64,000 nt of DNA from DASXVU01 sp963732855 (GTDB taxonomy: Archaea; Thermoplasmatota; Thermoplasmata; Methanomassiliicoccales; UBA472): assembly GCA_963732855.1 (NCBI GenBank), contig CAVTBB010000003.1:62001-126000 (forward strand), read 5' to 3'. The notes under the pieces were generated by a model. That model searched no databases, was not told where the DNA came from, and was given only the letters and a program-made list of their open reading frames with translations. Below, piece after piece: positions 17,426 to 25,381 of this stretch. Each line of letters starts with the position of its first letter. The first letter of the stretch is position 1. The translations under genes and the position numbers were made by a program.

Positions 17426-18979
17426 TCATGAGTCAACGATCGGCACGGACAGATTGAAGCGCTCACCATCATGGAACAGTGAGTAATAGCGCGTGTCGAT
17501 GTTCATACCGCGCAACTTGGGGCAGCGCATCCAACGCTGGACCCTCGACTCGTCGATCTGCCTCATTATCAGCTCGATGGCCCCGTCAGCCAGGTACATC
17601 TCGCTTTGCGCGCTCTCCATGAGCTGGTCCATCGGCTTCTCCGAGATCAGCATCACGGTGATGCCCAGTGACTTGAACCAGTCGAACAGGTCCTTAAGGT
17701 CCTGGCGGGTGAACTCGTAATCTGTGATGGCTTTGAACGAATCGAGGGAATCGAGCACGAAAATGCGGAACGGGCGCTCGGCGAAGACGTTCTTGACATA
17801 TCGTAGTAGGATCTCCCTCCAATCACCATGTGCGCCCTCCATCTCCTTGCGCAGGTCCACCATATCGACCACCATCATCCTCTCGGCAGCATGCGGGTCG
17901 GGCATCTTGAGCCGGGCCATCTGCCTAAGGATGGATGCCCTCGATTGTTCCAGGGAGAAGTACATGGAGCTGACATCGTCGAAAAGCGCCGCATTATGCA
18001 AAACGGTGTAGGTGAGGGTCGATTTCATCGTGCCCGGAGCGCCATTCACGAGGATGACATGACCCTCGGGTATGCCGCCCCCCAGGATGGTGTCGAACTT
18101 TTCGATGTGCGTGTGGATGGTCTTGTCCGGTCCGCATGAAGGTATTCCGGCCCCGATCTGAGAATCGAGCTCGGGCCTGACCACCTTCACCAGTTCGGCG
18201 ATCTTGGCCTTGAGGTCCATGCGGGCCAGTTCCTCCCCCCCTTCCATCATCTGGCCGGTGGTGGAGGGCTTGATCTCGACCTTGAACGATCTCTGCAGTT
18301 CCATTATCGTCCTGGAGGCTTCGGCCAGTTTCTCCTTGGCCAACTTAAGTTCGGTTTCCAATCTGTCCTTCTCGGTGAGCTTGTCCCCGAACTCTTCTTC
18401 CAAGGCTTTCTTTAGCTTGCCCTTCTCGTCCTCCACCGCGGCCCCGTACTTCTTCCGGATGTCGTCCAACTTTTGTACGTCGGCGGCGGTTATGCGGGAG
18501 TTCTTGAGCTTGTCCTCTAGGGACATGACCTCCTGGATCCCCTTATCGAACTTCTCCGACATCAGGTCCAGTTCCATCTCCTTTTCCCGGATGGACATCT
18601 CCTTGCATTTCATCATGACTTGATCGGACTCGAACTGTTTCACCGAATTCTCAAGCTGGTTCTGATCCTTCTCCATCTTCTCGAAGATATCCTGCATCTT
18701 CTTTTCCCTCTCGATAAGGGCCTTTTCCCTGATAGAGACCTCCTTGTCCTTCTCTTCGAGGATCTTTCGGAGATTGGACATCGACGTGAAATCTGATGAA
18801 TCGAAACGTATCTGGGTCTGCTCCTCGGAGATAACCTTGTCGATGACCATATTGGAAGGCATGTCGCCCTCCCGCTGCCTACGTGGATCGACCTTCTTCA
18901 ACATCCCCCCGCAACGGTCGCATTGCATATCGTTGGGTTTGACCCCTGAACCGCACCGCGGGCACTCGTATTTTGACAT
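17426..18979 (-). CDS. Zinc ribbon-coiled coil-KaiC-like ATPase fusion
   Basis: 517 residues in three parts: a zinc ribbon (Cys6, Cys9, Cys20, Cys23), a long Glu/Lys/Leu-rich coiled coil (about 75-240), and a KaiC-like ATPase (about 285-515). The ATPase has Walker A GAPGTMKS, the same single catalytic Glu in SLEQSRAS, and Walker B IFVLDSLDSF. The coiled coil could let it span or cross-link partners, with the ATPase domain free to pair with its two neighbours. The start ATG follows GGTGTCTC. The gap to the upstream paralogue is 16 bp, so the two are probably co-transcribed. Confidence 0.85.
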   Translation of the reverse strand: MSKYECPRCGSGVKPNDMQCDRCGGMLKKVDPRRQREGDMPSNMVIDKVISEEQTQIRFDSSDFTSMSNLRKILEEKDKEVSIREKALIEREKKMQDIFEKMEKDQNQLENSVKQFESDQVMMKCKEMSIREKEMELDLMSEKFDKGIQEVMSLEDKLKNSRITAADVQKLDDIRKKYGAAVEDEKGKLKKALEEEFGDKLTEKDRLETELKLAKEKLAEASRTIMELQRSFKVEIKPSTTGQMMEGGEELARMDLKAKIAELVKVVRPELDSQIGAGIPSCGPDKTIHTHIEKFDTILGGGIPEGHVILVNGAPGTMKSTLTYTVLHNAALFDDVSSMYFSLEQSRASILRQMARLKMPDPHAAERMMVVDMVDLRKEMEGAHGDWREILLRYVKNVFAERPFRIFVLDSLDSFKAITDYEFTRQDLKDLFDWFKSLGITVMLISEKPMDQLMESAQSEMYLADGAIELIMRQIDESRVQRWMRCPKLRGMNIDTRYYSLFHDGERFNLSVPIVDS

Positions 18980-18995
18980 TCTGAGACACCAGACT

Positions 18996-19712
18996 TTACT
19001 CTGATATCACTCTGGTGACCTGGAATTTGCCGCCATTATAGAGGAGCGAATAGTAGGACGGGTCGTGGTTCGTTTCCCTCATCTTGACGCAACGGATGCG
19101 TCTCTGCGATTCCACGTCCCTGATCACCTGCATCTTGAGAGTGATAATTCCGTCCGAGAGGTAACCCTCGTCGAACTTGCCATCCATCATCCTTTCCGAG
19201 GACGATTCCGAGATAAGGAAGACCGTGGCATCCAGATCTCTCAACCACTCGAACAGGTAGAACAGTTCCGTCCGGCGGTTGGATATCTCGGCCATGGTCT
19301 CCAGCACTTCAAGCGAATCGATGACCAGGATAGAGTAGTTGAGATTCTCTTTGAGATTCGTCAGATATGATTTGAAAACATGCAGCCAGGAACTCCCGGC
19401 AGATATCTCCTTGAGCTTCTTCCGGATGATACCGAGGTCGAGGACGTTCAGCTGGTCCTTGACGTTGTCGGTGTGCATGCCCATCTTCTCCATCTGTCGG
19501 AGAAGGGATTCCCTTGACTGCTCCAGCGTGACATATACGGAGCAGGCGTCGTTCTCTAGGGCGTGATTATAAAGCATGTAGTAAGAGATCGAAGACTTCA
19601 TCGTTCCTGGAGTGCCGGCGAGGAGAACGATGTGGCCGGTCGGGACGCCGCCTTCCAATATCCTGTCAAACCCGTCAATATACGTTTTTAGCCTTCCGTT
19701 CACATTTTCCAT
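18996..19712 (-). CDS. KaiC-like RecA-superfamily ATPase
   Basis: 238 residues, close paralogue of the gene at 16627-17343 over its whole length. Walker A is GTPGTMKS (Lys39), the catalytic loop is TLEQSRES (Glu64) and Walker B is ILVIDSLEVLE. The same FYLFEWLRDL and RRIRCVKMR strands are present. The frame is open to 19829, but a TATA box at 19785-19793 lies inside that extension, so I place the start at 19712. First gene of the three-gene run. Confidence 0.85.
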   Translation of the reverse strand: MENVNGRLKTYIDGFDRILEGGVPTGHIVLLAGTPGTMKSSISYYMLYNHALENDACSVYVTLEQSRESLLRQMEKMGMHTDNVKDQLNVLDLGIIRKKLKEISAGSSWLHVFKSYLTNLKENLNYSILVIDSLEVLETMAEISNRRTELFYLFEWLRDLDATVFLISESSSERMMDGKFDEGYLSDGIITLKMQVIRDVESQRRIRCVKMRETNHDPSYYSLLYNGGKFQVTRVISE

Positions 19713-19784
19713 CGGACACGCGCTCCCAGGAACGTACTGGCCAATAAGGTCTGGGTACGTTAACGTGCATTCAAGGTTATTTGC

Positions 19785-19793
19785 ATATAAAAT
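19785..19793 (-). promoter_or_regulatory. TATA box of the KaiC-like gene run
   Basis: ATTTTATAT on the minus strand, about 75 nt before the ATG at 19712, predicting a leader near 50 nt. It rules against the longer reading frame that would begin at 19829. Confidence 0.45.
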
Positions 19794-19825
19794 AGATTTG
19801 CCATGCTTATCGCTGGCCGTTCTTA

Positions 19826-20533
19826 TCAACTGGTTCCACGGACCACGACCTTCCGCACGTACATCTTGGCTACGTCCGCCATGGCCCTAAGCCTTTCCTC
19901 CGGATAGGGCGATACCAGCTCCATCTTCTTCTCCAAGGTGGTATCGTTCTTGAACTGATGCAGCGCATATTTCTTCGCACCGCCGATGTAAGCGGCGATG
20001 GATTCGATGTCCTTCTCCTCTAGCAGGAACGGCGCAATGGTGGTGCGGAACTCGTAATCGACATCAGAGGTCATCAGCAGACGGATCGAGCGTTTTATCG
20101 CATCTAGGTCCGGATTCACCTTTATGATCTCCTTATACTTCTCGTTCAGCGGCGACTTGATATCCATGGCCACGTAGTCAAGCATCCCTGATCCCAATAG
20201 GTCCTCCAGCATGTCAGGGTTGGAGCCATTGGTGTCGAGCTTGACCTTCATGCCCAGATCCCTAATCTTGGCGATCAGGATCGGGAGGTCGGGATGGATA
20301 GTGGGCTCGCCGCCGGAGATCGCCACTCCATCCAGGAAATCGGCATTATCCCTGATATACCCCGCAAGCTCCTCGAAGTCGAGTTCATCGAACTTTGGCA
20401 CAGCGGGGATCAGGTCCGGGTTGTGACAATACAGGCAGCGCCAGTTGCAGCCCTGCAGGTAGATCGTGGCCACCACATGTCCATCCCAGTCGATCAGGGA
20501 GGTCTTGGAAAAACCAACAATCTTGAGGGTCAT
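19826..20533 (-). CDS. Anaerobic ribonucleotide-reductase activating protein-like radical SAM enzyme
   Basis: 235 residues. The radical SAM cluster motif C-X3-C-X2-C is at Cys29, Cys33 and Cys36 within QGCNWRCLYCHNP, then AISGGEPT, KLDTNGS and DYVAMDIKSPL. This pattern matches the NrdG-type activase family (TIGR02495-like), which makes a glycyl radical on class III ribonucleotide reductase or similar enzymes. No NrdD lies in the window, so the partner is unknown. An AT-rich box near 20560 and the lack of a ribosome site suggest a leaderless message. Confidence 0.85.
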   Translation of the reverse strand: MTLKIVGFSKTSLIDWDGHVVATIYLQGCNWRCLYCHNPDLIPAVPKFDELDFEELAGYIRDNADFLDGVAISGGEPTIHPDLPILIAKIRDLGMKVKLDTNGSNPDMLEDLLGSGMLDYVAMDIKSPLNEKYKEIIKVNPDLDAIKRSIRLLMTSDVDYEFRTTIAPFLLEEKDIESIAAYIGGAKKYALHQFKNDTTLEKKMELVSPYPEERLRAMADVAKMYVRKVVVRGTS

Positions 20534-21096
20534 CGAATGACCGAAGGCTGGGGGGCATAATAATCGTATCCATTGAAGGTTAGTATCAAACGAGGGTGGC
20601 GGTAGCTGAGATCAAAGGAACCGAGTGTCCAAAACATATTCTCTGGTCTTTGTGGCATGAGGATAGCAATATCTTCCAGAAATATCCTTGTCTGGATGGG
20701 GGGAGTGGTAAGAAGCATTTCATCTGTGGTTATCGCTTCCGTGGTGATCGTTCTCATGGCAGCTTCGCTAATGGCGGGGGTGGAGGCGGCCCAACAACGG
20801 GCGGAATGGGAGATGACGGGTCTTTTTTCGAGTAATGTGATCGTCGCAAAGGATGGAAGCCTCAGGTAGTGGAATTCACGCCCGGCGATCCCGTAAGTAT
20901 ATACATTCCAGAATTGAGGTGCTTCGATCCCTTCGGGCATGCCCTTTGGAGCTATCCTCGTCTGCTTGACTTATTGGCACCTGAGAAAAAGCAAAGGAAA
21001 GGAACGGCGACGGTAGGAGGACCGCAGGTTCCAACAGGCGGCGGTGTTGATAGAAACCCTTTTTTGCCGGCACCCGCTTCGCTCGCAGGTCATCAT
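20534..21096. other. Long region with no firm gene
   Basis: 563 bases between the activase gene and the MvhD-like gene. Several frames are open, but none has a ribosome site plus family-like residues. The best candidate is a 70-codon frame at 20657-20869. The frame of the MvhD-like gene is also open back to a GTG at 20869. Confidence 0.35.
20657..20869 (+). CDS. Possible small membrane protein
   Basis: 70 residues from an ATG, with one hydrophobic helix (about residues 15-41) followed by a short polar tail. Residue choice (Val, Ala, Gly, Glu) fits the genome's coding style better than the competing frames. No ribosome site is clear and no family is recognised, so it may not be real. Confidence 0.25.
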   Translation: MRIAISSRNILVWMGGVVRSISSVVIASVVIVLMAASLMAGVEAAQQRAEWEMTGLFSSNVIVAKDGSLR

Positions 21097-21579
21097 ATGG
21101 ATTCTTCGGCTCTAAGCCCAGACGTTCGCCAACCCTCGGGAGCGGAGCGTAACGCTACGCCAACGCAGGGCCGGGATGCATTTGAGCCGTCCATCATGGC
21201 CTTCTGCTGCAACTGGTGCGCCTATGCGGGCGCCGATCTGGCAGGGGTCAACAGAATTCAGTATCCGAGCAACATCAAGGTCGTCCGGGTCATGTGCTCC
21301 GGCCGGGTAGACCCGGGAATGATCATGCGTTGCTTCGAGAAAGGAGCGGATGGGGTCATGGTCCTGGGATGCCATATCGGTGATTGCCATTACATAGGGG
21401 GCAACCGCAAGGCGGAGGTGAAGGTCAGGGACTGCCAGAAGCTCCTGGACCTCATAGGCATCGACCCGCGCCGGCTTCTGCTCCGCTGGGTATCCGCTGC
21501 CGAAGGCGACCTGTTCGCCTCCACCGCCGAGGAGTTCACCGGCCTGGTGCGAGAGTTGGGACCGATTGGGAGGGAGTGA
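21097..21579 (+). CDS. MvhD-like iron-sulfur protein (hydrogenase delta-subunit family)
   Basis: 160 residues. The MvhD/FlpD domain covers about 30-150 with its cysteine set in AFCCNWCAY (Cys37, 38, 41), VMCSGR (67), RCFEKG (79) and GCHIGDCHY (92, 97). In methanogens this small [Fe-S] protein passes electrons from hydrogenase or formate dehydrogenase to heterodisulfide reductase. The frame is open to 20869; I choose the ATG at 21097 because it gives the usual family length and has AGGTCATC upstream. The HdrD-like gene starts 2 nt after its stop. Confidence 0.8.
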   Translation: MDSSALSPDVRQPSGAERNATPTQGRDAFEPSIMAFCCNWCAYAGADLAGVNRIQYPSNIKVVRVMCSGRVDPGMIMRCFEKGADGVMVLGCHIGDCHYIGGNRKAEVKVRDCQKLLDLIGIDPRRLLLRWVSAAEGDLFASTAEEFTGLVRELGPIGRE

Positions 21580-21581
21580 AC

Positions 21582-22709
21582 ATGGACCTTCACGAATCCG
21601 CCCGCAAGTACAACACCTCCGAATGCGTAGAGTGCGGTAAGTGTTCGTATGCCTGCCCGGCAGCCCATCGGGACAATCGTTTCTCACCCCGGCGGGTGAT
21701 GGAGGATTTCACTGCGGGGAAAGAGCTAGATCACTGGGAGATCTGGTCCTGCATGACCTGCGGGGCGTGCTCGGACGTTTGTACATCGGGAGTGAGCTTC
21801 CATGAGTTCATCAGGGACATGAGGGCTGACATTAACGATAAGTTTCCGCCCATCCATTCCCATAACGGTATCCTTAGGGAAATCCGAAGGACCGAGGCGG
21901 CAGGAAGGACAAAAGGACACCGAACGGACTGGGTGACCCCGGACCTGGAACTGGACCAGAGCTCGGACACGGCGCTTTTCGTGGGATGCACACCGCTATT
22001 CGACCAGCTGTTCAGTGGTTTCGCCAAGGACATGCTGGATATACCGCGTTCCGCCGTCAGACTGCTAAACGCCATGGGGATCCGGCCCAAGCTCATGGAC
22101 GATGAACTATGCTGTGGACATGACTCGTATTGGCTGGGAGAGGACGAGACCTTCGCCGAACTGGCGAAGCTCAACGCCGCGAGATTAATGGCGATGGGGG
22201 TAAAAAAGGTGATCACCTTCTGCCCGGAGTGCCATCATACTTTGAAGGAAATCTATCCAAAGGTGGTCGCAGGTTTCGACATGGAGATCGTCAACCTCTC
22301 TGAATTGATCGGTCAGGCGTTGGTGGAAGGTAAGCTGAAGTTGTCTTACGGGGATCAAAGGTTCACATACCATGACCCGTGCAAACTGGTCCGGTTCTCG
22401 AACCTTATTGAAGAACCTAGGGTGGTGATCGAGTCGTGCGGAGATCTGAACGACATGCCCCGCTCCGGGAAATCTTCCGCCTGCTGCGGCAATCCATGCT
22501 GGGCGAACTGTGACGACGACACTAAGAGATGGCAGGTGGAACGCTTGAAAGAGGCGCGGGAGACCGGAGCCGGGACGCTGGTCACTGCTTGTCCCAAGTG
22601 TTATGTCCATCTGTCATGTGCCCAGAAAGATTACGGCTCGCACAAAGGTAGAGAAAGGATCCCGCTCGTCGACCTGCACGTCCTGGCTGCTTCCAGGATC
22701 AAGAAATGA
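21582..22709 (+). CDS. HdrD-like protein (HdrC-HdrB fusion, CCG domains)
   Basis: 375 residues. Two [4Fe-4S] motifs of the C-X2-C-X2-C-X3-C type are at Cys15-25 and Cys57-67. Two CCG-type modules follow (VGCTP...DELCCGHD...FCPECH and YHDPC...SACCGNPC...ACPKC), which bind the special clusters that cleave disulfides or similar substrates. The arrangement matches HdrD and related oxidoreductases. Paired with the MvhD-like gene upstream, it probably takes electrons from that protein. The ATG follows GGGAGG, which overlaps the end of the upstream gene. Confidence 0.88.
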   Translation: MDLHESARKYNTSECVECGKCSYACPAAHRDNRFSPRRVMEDFTAGKELDHWEIWSCMTCGACSDVCTSGVSFHEFIRDMRADINDKFPPIHSHNGILREIRRTEAAGRTKGHRTDWVTPDLELDQSSDTALFVGCTPLFDQLFSGFAKDMLDIPRSAVRLLNAMGIRPKLMDDELCCGHDSYWLGEDETFAELAKLNAARLMAMGVKKVITFCPECHHTLKEIYPKVVAGFDMEIVNLSELIGQALVEGKLKLSYGDQRFTYHDPCKLVRFSNLIEEPRVVIESCGDLNDMPRSGKSSACCGNPCWANCDDDTKRWQVERLKEARETGAGTLVTACPKCYVHLSCAQKDYGSHKGRERIPLVDLHVLAASRIKK

Positions 22710-22724
22710 GAAGTCTGCTCGTGA

Positions 22725-22910
22725 CTATTTATCCTCGTTCTCGATCTTCATGATCGGTGCGGAATGCTTGTTCTTCATGTGCCCGCCGGGGCCGCCCCGT
22801 TCCAGCCTCGCCTTCTCGACGCAGTCCTCGTTGTTGCATAGGAATGCGGCGAAAACGAACTGCTTGGCCGGGCCTCCACACACCTGGCACTTTTCTTTGT
22901 CGATGTCCAT
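22725..22910 (-). CDS. Small zinc-finger-like protein
   Basis: 61 residues with a treble-clef-like cysteine pattern (Cys8, Cys11, Cys25, Cys30) and a basic, Gly-rich tail. A start at 22910 is supported by GGGAGGAC immediately upstream; the open frame extends to 22985. It is convergent with the HdrD-like gene. Function is unknown. Confidence 0.6.
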   Translation of the reverse strand: MDIDKEKCQVCGGPAKQFVFAAFLCNNEDCVEKARLERGGPGGHMKNKHSAPIMKIENEDK

Positions 22911-23017
22911 CAGTCCTCCCAGCAACGTTGGACAATATGATTCTTGCGCCACTTTCAGCAATATTCTCGAAGGATCTCCTGACAAAGATTCATCAAGTGC
23001 GGCGTTCGTGATATTCG

Positions 23018-23509
23018 ATGGGGATAGAGTTGGCGTACTGCGAGCATTGTGGGGCGTTCATCGAAGACCTCCAAGATTCCTGCGGTCAATGCTCCAGACC
23101 GAGAGGCAGGTCTTCCAGGCCGGTCGAATCCCCACCAATAGATCCGCTGTTGACCTGGTGGCTAGAGGAAAGCCCGAGATACTCAGCCAATAACGGTAGG
23201 AGGCTGAAAGATTCGGACCTGGCGATCTTGTTGTCATTTTTCCTGCCCGGACTGGGTCAGGTCTACGATGGAAGGAAGCAACGCGGTGGTCTGGTCCTAT
23301 CGATCTTCCTGATCCTTTTGGCAGCCAACCTAATGGCTTTCTACTACCGGTCGACGATCGGCATCGAAATGATGATCGTGATGCTAACGATCATTTGCGT
23401 TTTCTGGCTCGGACAAATTATTGATGCAGTTAGGGTCACCAACGACACGAACTGGGCCATATCAAGAATGGCGGAGAAAAGGGGCGGCGCCGAACAGGCA
23501 TCTCATTGA
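23018..23509 (+). CDS. Zinc-ribbon TM2-domain membrane protein
   Basis: 163 residues: an N-terminal zinc ribbon (CEHC at 8-11, CGQC at 22-25), a polar linker, then a TM2-like module (residues about 68-140) with the FFLPGLGQVYDGRKQRGG signature between hydrophobic helices. TM2 proteins are small membrane proteins of unknown role. The next gene encodes the same architecture, so the two may form a complex or be a duplication. Confidence 0.75.
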   Translation: MGIELAYCEHCGAFIEDLQDSCGQCSRPRGRSSRPVESPPIDPLLTWWLEESPRYSANNGRRLKDSDLAILLSFFLPGLGQVYDGRKQRGGLVLSIFLILLAANLMAFYYRSTIGIEMMIVMLTIICVFWLGQIIDAVRVTNDTNWAISRMAEKRGGAEQASH

Positions 23510-23543
23510 TAAATAATTGAATCGCGATTCCCTTTTGATTATC

Positions 23544-24017
23544 ATGATGGTTTGCCCCAATTGCGGAAAGACCGTGACGGATGACACCATGCAATTTTGC
23601 CCAGCCTGTGGTTTCTCCTTCACCCAGCAACAAAACCAGCCTTACACCTCCAACCAATATGGCCCTCAGCCCTATGGCTACCCACAATATCGGCATAAGA
23701 GCGTGGCCGTCGCACTCATCCTGTCCTTCTTCTTCGCTGGAATCGGTCAGATCTACGTTGGCAAGGTCCTGCGGGGTATCATCTACCTCGCGATCTATGC
23801 CGCCCTCTATGCCGCTTCCTTCGCACTGACGCTGAACGTAGATTATACCGATATCGATGCGCTCCGCAATCTGGTCTCGAGCCCTGCGTTCATTATCGTC
23901 ACGCTTGCAAGTCTTGGGTTCTGGGCCTTCAATATGTTCGACGCCTACCGCCTAGCAAAGAAATACAATGAGGCCAGCATGCGTAACGACCTGGCCACGT
24001 TCATGAAGGGGTTCTGA
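23544..24017 (+). CDS. Zinc-ribbon TM2-domain membrane protein
   Basis: 157 residues: zinc ribbon (CPNC and CPAC near the N terminus), a Gln/Tyr/Pro-rich linker (QPYTSNQYGPQPYGYPQ) and a TM2-like module with FFFAGIGQIYVGKVLRG plus two further helices. The start is one of two adjacent ATG codons at 23544/23547; the TAAATAATT box at 23510-23518 lies about 30 nt upstream, so the message is probably leaderless. It is a paralogue in layout of the gene 34 bp upstream. Confidence 0.78.
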   Translation: MMVCPNCGKTVTDDTMQFCPACGFSFTQQQNQPYTSNQYGPQPYGYPQYRHKSVAVALILSFFFAGIGQIYVGKVLRGIIYLAIYAALYAASFALTLNVDYTDIDALRNLVSSPAFIIVTLASLGFWAFNMFDAYRLAKKYNEASMRNDLATFMKGF

Positions 24018-24078
24018 ACGGCATTCATACGCAATAATAAAGCAAAGAGTAAAATCCGGCGGCGCCGATGCTCGGCAT

Positions 24079-24561
24079 GTGAGAGCGTCCCAAGTCGGCA
24101 TCATCGATCTCGATCTGATCCTTGCTGATAGGCCGATCTGGAAGTGCCAGCAGTGCGGGCTGTGCTCTGGCATCTGTCCATCGGAGAAGGCGGGGGGCAT
24201 ACGCCCCATCGATATCCTCACCCGAGCAAGCCTGGGAATGCTTGACCTTAGAGATGATCGCTCCCTTTGGTTATGCGCAGTCTGCAATTCCTGCACAGAG
24301 AGATGCCAGATGGGCGTCGATCTGGGGGATATCATCTCATTGTTGCGGGGCGAAGCTGCGGCACAGGGCAATATCCCGAGGCACATCTCCGAGGAAGCAA
24401 AACTGTTCATGCGTTCCGGGCTTTCGTTTCCGAATACTGGAATGACCAAGAAGCTACGCAAGGAACTGGGATTGGAGGATCTGACCGTCCCCGCGGAAAC
24501 AATGGAACAGCTGACACTGCTGCTGAGGAGGACGAAATTGGGGGGCCTCAAGCTTGAATGA
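24079..24561 (+). CDS. hdrC: Heterodisulfide reductase subunit C-like protein
   Basis: 160 residues with two [4Fe-4S] motifs, Cys23-26-29-33 (CQQCGLCSGIC) and Cys66-69-72-76 (CAVCNSCTERC), flanked by helices as in HdrC. It feeds electrons to the HdrB-like partner encoded next, whose start overlaps its last codons by 8 nt. The start is the GTG at 24079. No HdrA (flavin, bifurcating subunit) is in the window, so the electron source may be encoded elsewhere or may be different. Confidence 0.85.
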   Translation: MRASQVGIIDLDLILADRPIWKCQQCGLCSGICPSEKAGGIRPIDILTRASLGMLDLRDDRSLWLCAVCNSCTERCQMGVDLGDIISLLRGEAAAQGNIPRHISEEAKLFMRSGLSFPNTGMTKKLRKELGLEDLTVPAETMEQLTLLLRRTKLGGLKLE

Positions 24562-25381
24562 CCAGTATCTACTTTTCAGAGGTTGCCTGATCCCAACCCG
24601 GCTACCCTTTCTGGAACGATCATCATTGTTCGTCCTGGACAAGCTGGGTGTGAGATACGAACAGATGACGGGGGCGACCTGCTGCGTAGAGCCGATCGGG
24701 CTGCGCTCACTGGCCGAGGATACTTGGCTGATCGTGACGGCGAGGATGCTGGCGATCGCAGAGAGGAGCGGCCGCGACCTCCTCTCGTTATGTAATGGCT
24801 GTTATCTTTCACTTGAAGAGTCCAGGCAGGCGCTGGATGATCCACCTACCCGAGAAAGGGTGAACGCCGTCTTGGCCGAGGTGGACCTGAAATACAGCGG
24901 GAACGTCCGGGTCAGGCATTTCGCGGAGATCATCAAGGAGGCTGGAGAAGAGAAGGTCAGATCCCTGGTCTGTGTCTCTCAGGAACGATTGAAGCTCGCC
25001 GCCCATCCCGGCTGCCACATGGTACGTCCGTCCACTAAGCTCAAGATCGATGACAGTTTCGCACCTAAAGTGCTTGACGAGATCGCATCCTGGTGCGGCT
25101 CCCATGTTGTGGTCAGCGAGAAGTGGCCTAAATGTTGCGGGGGCGGAATCGCTGGAATTGATGAAAAGGTCTCTGCCAGGATGCTTGAGGATGCCGCGTC
25201 ATCTTTTAGACCGAGCGGCGCGAACTGCATCCTGACCCCCTGCCCATTTTGTTTCGTTCAGTTCGACATCAGGCAGAAAGATGGGCTACCGGTCCTATAT
25301 CTGTCGGAACTGCTGGCCCTTGCGTTCGGTGCAACGCCTGAGCATATCGGCCTGAAGTATCACAAGTCCCGGCTGCCTTGA
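24554..25381 (+). CDS. hdrB: Heterodisulfide reductase subunit B-like protein
   Basis: 275 residues with two CCG cluster modules: Cys11, Cys43-44, Cys80/Cys83 (CNGC), and then the HPGCH, KCCGGG and CPFC set in the C-terminal half. In HdrB these hold two non-cubane [4Fe-4S] clusters that reduce the CoM-S-S-CoB disulfide. Relatives outside methanogens act on other disulfides. The start is a TTG overlapping hdrC, so translation is probably coupled. The stop abuts the convergent nadC. Confidence 0.87.
   Translation: MNDQYLLFRGCLIPTRLPFLERSSLFVLDKLGVRYEQMTGATCCVEPIGLRSLAEDTWLIVTARMLAIAERSGRDLLSLCNGCYLSLEESRQALDDPPTRERVNAVLAEVDLKYSGNVRVRHFAEIIKEAGEEKVRSLVCVSQERLKLAAHPGCHMVRPSTKLKIDDSFAPKVLDEIASWCGSHVVVSEKWPKCCGGGIAGIDEKVSARMLEDAASSFRPSGANCILTPCPFCFVQFDIRQKDGLPVLYLSELLALAFGATPEHIGLKYHKSRLP

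Noticed and set aside
20530..20940. 136-codon minus-strand frame upstream of the NrdG-like gene
   Set aside because: The residue composition is unlike coding sequence here, there is no start signal, and it overlaps the promoter of the activase gene.
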